Source: Cyanobacteria bacterium UBA1186 | GTDB taxonomy: Bacteria; Cyanobacteriota; Vampirovibrionia; Gastranaerophilales; Gastranaerophilaceae | NCBI GenBank assembly: GCA_002309875.1 | Contig: DBYM01000026.1 | Span: 1 to 7,362 of the forward strand | DNA: 7,362 bases | Direction: 5' to 3' | Shown: piece by piece, positions 1-5,249 of the stretch | Layout: every line of letters starts with the position of its first letter | Numbering within the stretch: position 1 is the stretch's first letter | The notes under the pieces: generated by a model | What the model was told of the DNA's origin: nothing | Database searches by the model: none | The model's input: the letters and a program-made list of their open reading frames with translations, nothing else | Translations under genes and position numbers: made by a program

Positions 1-1641
1 GAATACCGTAAGTATATTGAAAAAGATCCTGCTCTTGAAAGAAGGTTTCAGCCTGTAATGGTTGACGAGCCGAGTGTTGAAGACACTATTTCAATTCTGA
101 GAGGGCTGAAAGAAAAATACGAAGTACATCACGGAATAAGAATTTTGGATAGCGCTTTGATTCAGGCTGCCACTTTGTCTGACAGATATATTACGGACAG
201 ATTTCTTCCGGATAAAGCAATTGATTTAATTGATGAGGCTGCTTCGGCTTTGAGAATTGAGATTGATTCAATGCCTGAAGAAATTGATACGATGTATCGT
301 CAGAAAATTCAACTTGAAATCGAAAGGGAAGCGCTTAAGAAAGAAACTTCTCCCGAAAGTATTGCCAAGATTGATAAACTGACTGCAGAGATAGACGACC
401 TTGACGGTAAAATCAACAAATTAAAAGCGCAGTGGGAAGCCGAGAAAAATACTATTTCAGGCGAAGCAGGAATTAAAGACGAAATTGACAAAGTTAAAAA
501 TCGTATTGCAGAGGCTGAAAGAAATACCGATTTGCAGACTGCCGCAGAACTCAAATACGGAAAATTAATGGAACTAGAAAAGAAACTGCAGTCCGTTCAA
601 AATCAGGAAAAGAGCGAGAACAAACTCCTTAAAGAAGAAATTGACGGAGATGATATCGCAAATATTGTAAGCAAGTGGACAGGGATTCCTGTTACCAAAC
701 TTGTTGAGTCTGAAATGCAGAAACTTTTGAGAATGGAAGATGTTTTGCATAAACGTTTAATTGGGCAGGAAGAAGCGGTTGATACGGTTTCTGACGCAAT
801 TAGACGTGCAAGATCAGGTTTAAAAGACCCCAAACGGCCGATTGGAACGTTTATTTTCTTAGGGCCTACGGGTGTTGGTAAAACTGAATTGGCAAAGACT
901 CTTGCAGAGTTCTTGTTCAATGACGAAGATGCAATTGTCAGAATTGACATGTCCGAATATATGGAGAAGCATAATGTTTCAAGATTGGTCGGTGCTCCTC
1001 CCGGATATGTAGGCTACGAAGAGGGCGGACAGTTGACAGAAGCAGTCAGAAGAAAACCGTATTCTGTTGTACTTTTTGATGAGATCGAAAAGGCTCACCC
1101 TGACGTATTCAATATTATGCTTCAGATTTTTGATGACGGAAGACTGACGGATTCTAAAGGAAGGACTGTTGATTTCAAGAATACGGTAATCATTATGACT
1201 TCAAATATCGGAAGCGACATTATTCTTGAGGATTCTCTGAATGCCTCTCTGAATGGCGGCAATTTTGAAGAAACCAAGGAAAAAGTCAATGCCATTATGA
1301 GAGAAAAATTTAAACCCGAGTTTCTGAACAGGGTTGACGAAACAATCTTCTTTAAAGCGTTGAACCTTCAACAGTTGTCTGCGATTGTTGATATCCAGAT
1401 GGAGCACTTGAGAACACTCCTCAAAGACCACAATATCAGTTTTGAGATAACGGACGATGCTAAGGAATTTCTTGCAACAAGAGGATTTAATCCTGTTTAC
1501 GGTGCAAGACCTCTTAAACGTGTAATAAGGCAGTTGGTAGAAAATCCTTTGTCAAAACTTATATTGGCACAGAAGTTTATTGACGGTGACAATTTGGTTA
1601 TTGACGTTAAAGATGACGAATTAACATTTGAAAAGAAGTAA
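1..1641 (+). CDS. clpB: ATP-dependent disaggregase ClpB, C-terminal 546 residues (5' end outside window)
   Basis: ClpB is a cytoplasmic hexameric AAA+ chaperone that threads proteins out of aggregates together with DnaK. The frame is open from the first base, so the first in-window ATG (58) is internal. Visible in order: the end of nucleotide-binding domain 1 with the arginine-finger segment ALERRFQPV; a long Glu/Lys-rich coiled coil (about 250-640), the M domain that separates ClpB from ClpA and ClpX; then the second AAA+ domain with Walker A GPTGVGKT (862-885), Walker B VVLFDE (1066-1083), the arginine-finger stretch FLNRVDE, and sensor-2 motif GARPLKR near the C-terminus. The 546 residues match what remains of a roughly 860-residue ClpB after this point. 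No damage is seen. No terminator is seen before the stop; the next gene converges on it directly, so the transcript end probably lies inside that gene. Confidence 0.97.
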   Translation, partial: EYRKYIEKDPALERRFQPVMVDEPSVEDTISILRGLKEKYEVHHGIRILDSALIQAATLSDRYITDRFLPDKAIDLIDEAASALRIEIDSMPEEIDTMYRQKIQLEIEREALKKETSPESIAKIDKLTAEIDDLDGKINKLKAQWEAEKNTISGEAGIKDEIDKVKNRIAEAERNTDLQTAAELKYGKLMELEKKLQSVQNQEKSENKLLKEEIDGDDIANIVSKWTGIPVTKLVESEMQKLLRMEDVLHKRLIGQEEAVDTVSDAIRRARSGLKDPKRPIGTFIFLGPTGVGKTELAKTLAEFLFNDEDAIVRIDMSEYMEKHNVSRLVGAPPGYVGYEEGGQLTEAVRRKPYSVVLFDEIEKAHPDVFNIMLQIFDDGRLTDSKGRTVDFKNTVIIMTSNIGSDIILEDSLNASLNGGNFEETKEKVNAIMREKFKPEFLNRVDETIFFKALNLQQLSAIVDIQMEHLRTLLKDHNISFEITDDAKEFLATRGFNPVYGARPLKRVIRQLVENPLSKLILAQKFIDGDNLVIDVKDDELTFEKK

Positions 1642-2199
1642 TTAAACACTCAGCGAAACAAGTACAATTGTACCTAAAACAAGAATGCTGATTGTAAAAG
1701 CGATCAGAAATCTTATTGCAGGGTGGAAGTTCAGAGAGGCTTCTTCATCAAGTTCGAGTTTCCTGAGAGTACTTCTTGTAAAATCACATTTGGCACTTTC
1801 TTTGGCTTTTTTAAACGAATCACTCATTAACTTTTTTATATTATAGCTGTCCTCAAGTTCTTTGCGGGCGGCTTTATTATTAATTGCGAATTTTTTAATT
1901 TTTATATTTTCGCTGTTTGTAAGTTCATTGTCGATATAAGCGGAGAGGTTTGTTTTAAAGATTTTGTATTGTTCCGATGACGTACGGGGTTTAAAGTCTT
2001 CAATATTTGCGGGCAGCGGCTCGTTTATTTCAAGACTGCATTTTAAATCTTCAAGCATTGTCTCTATAATATCGTATTTTGCATGGCAGACGGGACAGGC
2101 TTTGAGGTGTTCTTCCACCTGCCTTTTCAGTGCAGTGCTCAGTTCGTCCTCAAGATAGAACGATATAAGTATATCCATTTGTGTACAGGTAAGTTTCAT
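1642..2199 (-). CDS. Membrane-anchored zinc-type anti-sigma factor
   Basis: 185 residues. The N-terminus has the zinc anti-sigma (zf-HC2/ZAS) signature: Cys5, then His31-x3-Cys35-x2-Cys38 (HLKACPVC), preceded by the helix YLEDELS typical of these domains. A hydrophobic segment at about 163-184 followed immediately by the C-terminus predicts a single transmembrane anchor with the zinc domain in the cytoplasm. Such proteins hold an ECF sigma factor inactive until an envelope or redox signal releases it. It lies 13 bases downstream of the sigma gene, the classical sigma/anti-sigma order, so the partner is almost surely that sigma factor. Residues 82-130 look like a second copy of the domain without its metal ligands (see findings). 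Almost nothing follows the membrane segment, so a periplasmic sensor domain is absent. Its stop codon abuts the clpB stop. Signal and target genes are unknown. Confidence 0.85.
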   Translation of the reverse strand: MKLTCTQMDILISFYLEDELSTALKRQVEEHLKACPVCHAKYDIIETMLEDLKCSLEINEPLPANIEDFKPRTSSEQYKIFKTNLSAYIDNELTNSENIKIKKFAINNKAARKELEDSYNIKKLMSDSFKKAKESAKCDFTRSTLRKLELDEEASLNFHPAIRFLIAFTISILVLGTIVLVSLSV

Positions 2200-2204
2200 T
2201 ATTT

Positions 2205-2211
2205 TCTCCTT
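2205..2211 (-). promoter_or_regulatory. Ribosome binding site of the anti-sigma gene
   Basis: AAGGAGA on the minus strand, five bases before the ATG and inside the 13-base gap after the sigma stop codon. It is a strong site, in contrast to the sigma gene itself, and suggests that anti-sigma can be translated at least as efficiently as sigma. Confidence 0.75.
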
Positions 2212-2212
2212 A

Positions 2213-2779
2213 TTATATAAATTCCTTCAATTCTTTTTGCATTTTAATTCGGGCCCGGGCAATACGTGATTTAACCGTCCCGAGAGAGGTATTTGTTATC
2301 TTTGAAATGGTGTCATAACTTAATCCTTCATACTCTCTGAGGATAAGTGTGATCCTGAGAACTTTCGGCAGTGTCATCAGAGCGGCTCTGATAATCTTTT
2401 CAAGTTCTGCAAACAGACATTTTTCTCCCGGCTCACAGCCTAATCTGTCTTTTATTTCGTTCAGTTTATCTTCATCAATTTCGGTAATTTTATCTTTGTG
2501 TTTTCTGTTGTAGTCATAGAAAATGTTTGTAATTATTTTGTTAAGCCAAGGCCTGAAATGTGCGGGCTCTTTGAGTTGTTTGATTGAACGTGCCATTTTC
2601 AGGAGTGCCTCCTGAGTTAAATCGGATATATCATCTGAATTGTCCGTAAGATGAGTAAAAATGGCATATATATCTTTCTGAATCCTGCGAATAAGTTCTT
2701 CAAGGGCTTTTGTGTTACCGCCCTGTGCGGACAAAATCAGGGATTCTAAGGAATCTTTTCTGTATGTAAGTTTGACCAT
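2213..2779 (-). CDS. ECF-family RNA polymerase sigma factor
   Basis: 188 residues, the usual length for an extracytoplasmic-function sigma-70 protein. Region 2 covers about 22-92, with the core-binding/-10 part DLTQEALLKMARS and the following RPWLNKIITNIFYDY. A charged linker follows, then region 4 at about 127-185 with the helix-turn-helix around EGLSYDTISKITNTSLGTVKSRIARAR. There is no region 1.1 or 3. It directs RNA polymerase to a specific promoter set; the downstream anti-sigma gene implies post-translational control. The start is fixed by an in-frame stop codon (TGA) two codons upstream and by region 2 beginning shortly after this ATG. The start has only a poor ribosome binding site and lies against an inverted repeat. 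No clear ECF-type promoter for autoregulation was found. The regulon cannot be read from this window; nearby clpB suggests, but does not show, a stress role. Confidence 0.93.
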   Translation of the reverse strand: MVKLTYRKDSLESLILSAQGGNTKALEELIRRIQKDIYAIFTHLTDNSDDISDLTQEALLKMARSIKQLKEPAHFRPWLNKIITNIFYDYNRKHKDKITEIDEDKLNEIKDRLGCEPGEKCLFAELEKIIRAALMTLPKVLRITLILREYEGLSYDTISKITNTSLGTVKSRIARARIKMQKELKEFI

Positions 2780-2781
2780 GT

Positions 2782-2809
2782 CTCAATCTTTAAACAAAAC
2801 AAGATTGAG
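2782..2809 (-). promoter_or_regulatory. 9-bp inverted repeat directly before the sigma start codon
   Basis: CTCAATCTT and AAGATTGAG form a perfect 9-bp inverted repeat with a 10-base AT-rich loop, ending two bases before the sigma ATG. In RNA it would fold into a hairpin whose 3' arm contains the only SD-like bases (TTGAG). It could be a translational gate or a DNA operator. It is not a terminator, because the start codon follows at once. The repeat is seen directly; the role is inferred. Confidence 0.55.
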
Positions 2810-2839
2810 GTGAATTGCTGTGTTGGCGGGTTTTACTTG

Positions 2840-3007
2840 CTATACTAATATATAGTTGTTTTCAAAGTTTGCACAATATGTTTTTTTGTAACTTTCAGGT
2901 ACTGTAATTTTAATATAACTCCCCTTTTTCCTTAATCCGCATAATCCTACAACTGCGTTATCCTTGAAAAATGCTATGTTACAAAATAAATCTTTAATCA
3001 AACTCAT
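2840..3007 (-). CDS. Small hypothetical protein, 55 residues, first gene of the sigma operon
   Basis: An open frame too short for routine calling. It begins at an ATG preceded by AAAGGA with seven bases of spacing (3015-3020), as good a site as those of the known genes here, and ends with TAG. The product starts MSLIKDLFCNIAFFKDN and ends NFENNYILV. It has three cysteines (9, 23, 45), a basic middle (LRKKGSYIK) and a hydrophobic stretch around 18-25 too short to be a membrane helix. There is no signal peptide and no recognised domain. It lies 60 bases upstream of the sigma gene on the same strand and fills an otherwise empty 290-base gap. It may be a small regulator of the sigma system, a leader ORF whose translation affects the hairpin before sigma, or an independent gene. 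An open frame this long could still occur by chance in AT-rich DNA; the ribosome site argues against that. Confidence 0.55.
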   Translation of the reverse strand: MSLIKDLFCNIAFFKDNAVVGLCGLRKKGSYIKITVPESYKKTYCANFENNYILV

Positions 3008-3028
3008 ATTTAAATCCTTTCGTTGTTA

Positions 3029-3037
3029 TGTTATAAT
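3029..3037 (+). promoter_or_regulatory. Extended -10 promoter for the DUF1858/NfeD/SPFH genes
   Basis: TGTTATAAT is a perfect extended -10 (TG-n-TATAAT). No good -35 hexamer is seen at the usual distance. Transcription would start near 3044, giving a leader of about 45 bases before the ATG at 3089. Confidence 0.55.
3030..3035 (-). promoter_or_regulatory. Possible -10 of the leftward small-ORF/sigma operon
   Basis: On the minus strand TATAAC (5 of 6 matches to TATAAT) lies over the rightward -10 because TTATAA is self-complementary. A start near 3023 would leave a very short leader before the 55-residue ORF at 3007. No clear -35 is present. Weak, supported mainly by position. Confidence 0.25.
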
Positions 3038-3088
3038 CACGATGTTAGTTTAATGATTATTTTTTGAATGTCAAAAAGGAGATATAAG

Positions 3089-3289
3089 ATGGCAAAAGTA
3101 ACAAAGGATATGGGAATTTTGGAAATTGTACAGGCTCACCCCGAATCAGTAGAAATTTTTCAGAAGTACGGCATGGGTTGTCTGGGTTGTGCGGCTGCAA
3201 GGTTTGAAAATCTTGAAGCAGGTGCTAAGGTTCATGGCTTTGATCCTGACGCAATGGTTGACGATATAAATGCTTTAATTGGTGAGTAA
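3089..3289 (+). CDS. DUF1858 / hybrid-cluster-associated redox-disulfide domain protein
   Basis: 66 residues, the whole protein being one DUF1858 domain. It starts VTKDMGILEIVQAHPE and carries the hallmark KYGMGCLGCAAA, with the C31-x2-C34 pair that gives the family its predicted redox-disulfide role; family members often occur near hybrid cluster protein or fused to other redox domains. The substrate or partner is unknown. I chose the ATG at 3089, not the in-frame ATG at 3068, because AAGGAG (3076-3081) sits seven bases before 3089 and would be inside the coding region with the earlier start; the family also normally starts just before VTKDM. The protein is cytoplasmic, with no signal peptide or membrane segment. 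It is first in a rightward run with the NfeD-like and SPFH genes, 41 bases upstream of the former. A link to them is possible but not shown. Confidence 0.9.
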   Translation: MAKVTKDMGILEIVQAHPESVEIFQKYGMGCLGCAAARFENLEAGAKVHGFDPDAMVDDINALIGE

Positions 3290-3295
3290 AAAACA

Positions 3296-3313
3296 AATCC
3301 CCGCAGAGGGATT
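3296..3313 (+). other. Small 6-bp hairpin between DUF1858 and nfeD-like genes
   Basis: AATCCC and GGGATT flank a six-base loop. No T-run follows, so it is not an intrinsic terminator. It ends at the NfeD ribosome site (AGGAGAGGAG, 3314-3323) and might protect or process the transcript. It is short enough to be chance. Confidence 0.25.
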
Positions 3314-3330
3314 AGGAGAGGAGTTCTATT

Positions 3331-3756
3331 ATGCATTTTTGGGAAATTTTCGGCATTTGTGCGATTATATTCATAATTCTGGAAATATGCGTGCCGAGCA
3401 TGTTCTTCCTGAACTTTGCTTTGGCAGCCGTTATCTGTGCGCCGTTAACGTTTTTTATTAAGAATGTACCGGCATTGATTGTAATATTTTTTGTACTTTC
3501 TTTTGTATCGTTTATATTCCTGCGCCCGATTTTGGTCAACAAGTTCAGTAAAGAACACGAAACCGGCATGCAGAGCAAATATATCGGAAAGACGGCTAAG
3601 GCGGAAACTGAGATTAACGGAGAGTCCGGTGTTATTACCCTTTATGGAGAACGCTGGGAGGCAAGATGTGAAGATGGCGAAACTATTCCGCAGGGAAGTG
3701 AAGTTAAGATTGTCAGAAATGAGAGTCTGATAATGTATGTTGAATTGAATAAATAA
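3331..3756 (+). CDS. NfeD-like membrane protein (short form)
   Basis: 141 residues. Three hydrophobic helices lie at about 4-22, 24-42 and 47-68, with the NfeD-type opening LEICVPSMFFLNFALAA. A soluble OB-fold domain follows at about 84-139 with the pattern GKTAKAETEING...GVITLYGERWEARCEDGETIPQG (shown in part). This is the short form that lacks the N-terminal serine-protease domain of long NfeD proteins. Short NfeD proteins are membrane partners of SPFH proteins; E. coli ybbJ next to qmcA has this arrangement. The gene has a strong ribosome site (AGGAGAGGAG), and its stop is only 11 bases before the SPFH start, so the two are co-transcribed and probably act together in membrane microdomain organisation. 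The partnership is inferred from family knowledge and spacing. Confidence 0.9.
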   Translation: MHFWEIFGICAIIFIILEICVPSMFFLNFALAAVICAPLTFFIKNVPALIVIFFVLSFVSFIFLRPILVNKFSKEHETGMQSKYIGKTAKAETEINGESGVITLYGERWEARCEDGETIPQGSEVKIVRNESLIMYVELNK

Positions 3757-3767
3757 AGGAGAGATAT

Positions 3768-4745
3768 ATGATGTTTACATTTTTGGTTTTATTGATTGTT
3801 TTGGCATTGGTATTTGTGGCAAAAGGTGTCATTATTGTTCAGCAGGCAGAGGTAGTTGTAATCGAAAGATTGGGTAAATTCCACAGAGTTCTTGAATCGG
3901 GATTTAACCTTATTCTTCCTGTTATTGATGCTCCCCGTGCTATTGACTGGAAGGTTACGGCAAGAGATTTTGGCGGAACGACTTATTCTACAATACAGAA
4001 AAGAACAAGAATTGACTTAAGAGAAGCGGTTTATGATTTTCCGAGACAGAATGTTATTACGAAAGATAACGTTTCGATCAGCATTAACGCTCTTTTATAT
4101 TTCCAGATAGTTGATCCTAAATCTGCGGTTTACGAAATTCAAAACCTGCCTGAAGCGATAGAGAAACTTACTCAGACAAACCTGAGAAACCTGGTCGGGC
4201 AACTTGATTTGGACGAAAGTTTGGTTTCAAGAGATAAGATTAACAGTGAACTGAGAGCAATTCTTGACGATGCAACCAACAAGTGGGGAGTAAAGGTTAA
4301 CAGAGTTGAACTTCAGGATATTATTCCTCCAAACGACATTCAGACCGCAATGGAAAAACAAATGAAAGCGGAACGTGACAGACGTGCGGCAATTCTTGAA
4401 GCGGAAGGTTTGAAAAAGTCTGCAGTTCTTAAGGCAGAAGGTGAAAAAGAAGCGGCGATTAACAGAGCAGAAGGTGAAAAGCAGTCTAATATCCTTAAAG
4501 CAGAAGGTGTTGCTCAGGCAAGAATACTTGAAGCAGACGGTGAAAAACAGGCTATTCAGAGGATTATTGATGCTCTTGCAAACAAAGGCCAACCGGATAA
4601 GTACTTGATTGCAATGAAATATTTGGATACAATGAAAGCAATCACAAGCGGTAAGGATAACAAGGTTGTTTATATGCCGTATGAAGCAACAGGAATATTA
4701 AGTTCTGTTGACGGTATAAAACAAATGTTTGATAGCAAAAAATAA
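3768..4745 (+). CDS. SPFH/Band 7 membrane protein (stomatin/QmcA-like)
   Basis: 325 residues. An N-terminal hydrophobic segment (about 2-26) anchors the protein. The SPFH domain follows (about 22-200), with the family patterns VIERLGKFHRVLESGFNLI, DFPRQNVITKDNVSI, ATNKWGVKVNRVELQDI and the IPP turn. Then comes an Ala/Glu-rich coiled-coil section (201-266) built of 11-residue units, and a C-terminal tail. Such proteins form large ring- or cage-like oligomers on the inner membrane, linked to membrane quality control and often to FtsH-type proteases. The overall pattern resembles E. coli QmcA, but the segment around 55-90 seems longer than in QmcA, as in other stomatin subgroups. ATG codons at 3768 and 3771 both suit the ribosome site AAAGGAG (3755-3761); the start differs by one residue. 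No terminator follows. Confidence 0.94.
   Translation: MMFTFLVLLIVLALVFVAKGVIIVQQAEVVVIERLGKFHRVLESGFNLILPVIDAPRAIDWKVTARDFGGTTYSTIQKRTRIDLREAVYDFPRQNVITKDNVSISINALLYFQIVDPKSAVYEIQNLPEAIEKLTQTNLRNLVGQLDLDESLVSRDKINSELRAILDDATNKWGVKVNRVELQDIIPPNDIQTAMEKQMKAERDRRAAILEAEGLKKSAVLKAEGEKEAAINRAEGEKQSNILKAEGVAQARILEADGEKQAIQRIIDALANKGQPDKYLIAMKYLDTMKAITSGKDNKVVYMPYEATGILSSVDGIKQMFDSKK
4368..4565 (+). repeat. Six 11-residue AEG repeats in the SPFH coiled coil
   Basis: Residues 201-266 of the SPFH protein read as six units of 11: they begin AER, AEG, AEG, AEG, AEG and ADG at residues 201, 212, 223, 234, 245 and 256. An 11-residue period fits a right-handed coiled coil, as expected for the region that builds the wall of SPFH cages. 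It is a protein-level repeat; the DNA has drifted. Confidence 0.8.
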
Positions 4746-4752
4746 TAGTTTG

Positions 4753-4761
4753 TGATATAAT
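4753..4761 (+). promoter_or_regulatory. Extended -10 promoter for the secreted-protein gene
   Basis: TGATATAAT is a perfect extended -10 placed 39 bases before the ATG at 4801 and just after the SPFH stop. The nearest -35-like hexamer, TTGATA at 4729-4734, is 21 bases away, too far for a normal spacer. The predicted leader is about 33 bases. Confidence 0.6.
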
Positions 4762-4800
4762 GCTTTTAACCGGACAAAGAATTGTGAAAGGGATTATATT

Positions 4801-5160
4801 ATGAAAAAAGGTGTATGTTTAGCATTGTTACTTGCAGGTATTGTTTCTGCAGCATTTGCGTACAGTTATGATACAAAAGTTCCTCTTCCCGGCAAATCAA
4901 TAGCGGGCGAAAAGGTACAGCAGGAAACATTATTTACTGCATATTCATTTGCACACAGGATTGCAACTCCTGACTGCACATCTTTTGCCATTGTAGATAC
5001 AGAGGTTTCAAAGCCTAAGGTTGACAATTCATGGCAGGAAATATGGGCAATCAAAGCATGCCAAAAAGTTGCAAACGTTCCGATTGATTTTTCATACAAC
5101 ACAGACGGAAGTCTTAAGTATGCAATCAATCCTATGAATGTAAGATACCGCAGTAAGTAA
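4801..5160 (+). CDS. Small exported protein of unknown function
   Basis: 119 residues with a clear Sec signal peptide: MKKG, a hydrophobic core LALLLAGIV, and an A-x-A type cleavage site SAAFA before Tyr21. The mature protein is about 99 residues, without membrane segments or a lipobox, so it should be free in the periplasm or outside the cell. Two cysteines remain after cleavage, Cys59 (TPDCTSF) and Cys87 (IKACQKV), separated by a predicted beta-rich stretch with WQEIWAIKAC; they could form a disulfide. I recall small exported proteins with a similar W-x-E-x-W-x-V-x-x-C pattern, but cannot name a family. It has its own promoter (4753-4761), a ribosome site AAAGGGA seven bases before the ATG, and a strong terminator after the stop, so it is probably transcribed alone as well as by read-through from the SPFH gene. 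Confidence 0.85.
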   Translation: MKKGVCLALLLAGIVSAAFAYSYDTKVPLPGKSIAGEKVQQETLFTAYSFAHRIATPDCTSFAIVDTEVSKPKVDNSWQEIWAIKACQKVANVPIDFSYNTDGSLKYAINPMNVRYRSK

Positions 5161-5176
5161 TTAAACTTTTTTGTAC

Positions 5177-5211
5177 AAAGCAGGCAGATGCGGTGCACCT
5201 GCCTGCTTTTT
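5177..5211 (+). terminator. Strong intrinsic terminator after the secreted-protein gene
   Basis: AAAGCAGGCAG and CTGCCTGCTTT form an 11-bp perfect stem with an 11-base loop that can partly pair further; a run of five T bases (5207-5211) closes it. It begins 16 bases after the stop codon and separates the upstream genes from the phosphohexomutase gene. Confidence 0.9.
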
Positions 5212-5212
5212 G

Positions 5213-5221
5213 TGTTAAAAT
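5213..5221 (+). promoter_or_regulatory. Extended -10 promoter for the phosphohexomutase gene
   Basis: TGTTAAAAT (TG-n-TAAAAT, one mismatch) begins one base after the T-run of the terminator. Any -35 would fall inside the terminator stem, so recognition must rest on the -10. The predicted start is near 5228, with a leader of about 22 bases. Confidence 0.45.
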
Positions 5222-5249
5222 TAGGTTGTTAAACTGTTACGGAGTTCAG

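Noticed and set aside
603..950. Leftward open frame antisense to clpB
   Set aside because: It is fully inside the conserved ClpB coding region on the other strand and has serine-rich shadow composition. The other antisense frames at 309-554, 1201-1431, 4227-4592, 4866-5198 and 6362-6718 were rejected for the same kind of reason.
1662..1673. 12-base perfect palindrome GTACAATTGTAC just past the clpB stop
   Set aside because: It has no loop and no T-run, and it lies inside the coding sequence of the anti-sigma membrane segment, so it is a poor terminator and may be chance.
2838..2872. Promoter-like AT-rich sequence (TATATA, TTGAAA on the minus strand) before the sigma gene
   Set aside because: The spacings do not fit a sigma-70 promoter, no convincing ECF pair was found, and most of it lies in the end of the 55-residue ORF.
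3068..3088. Earlier start for the DUF1858 protein
   Set aside because: The added seven codons contain the AAGGAG ribosome site for the ATG at 3089 and have no ribosome site of their own.
5193..5249. Longer N-terminus for the phosphohexomutase starting at the ATG at 5193
   Set aside because: That ATG-like start lies within the loop and stem of the intrinsic terminator and upstream of the likely promoter; the family starts at the ATG at 5250, which has its own ribosome site.
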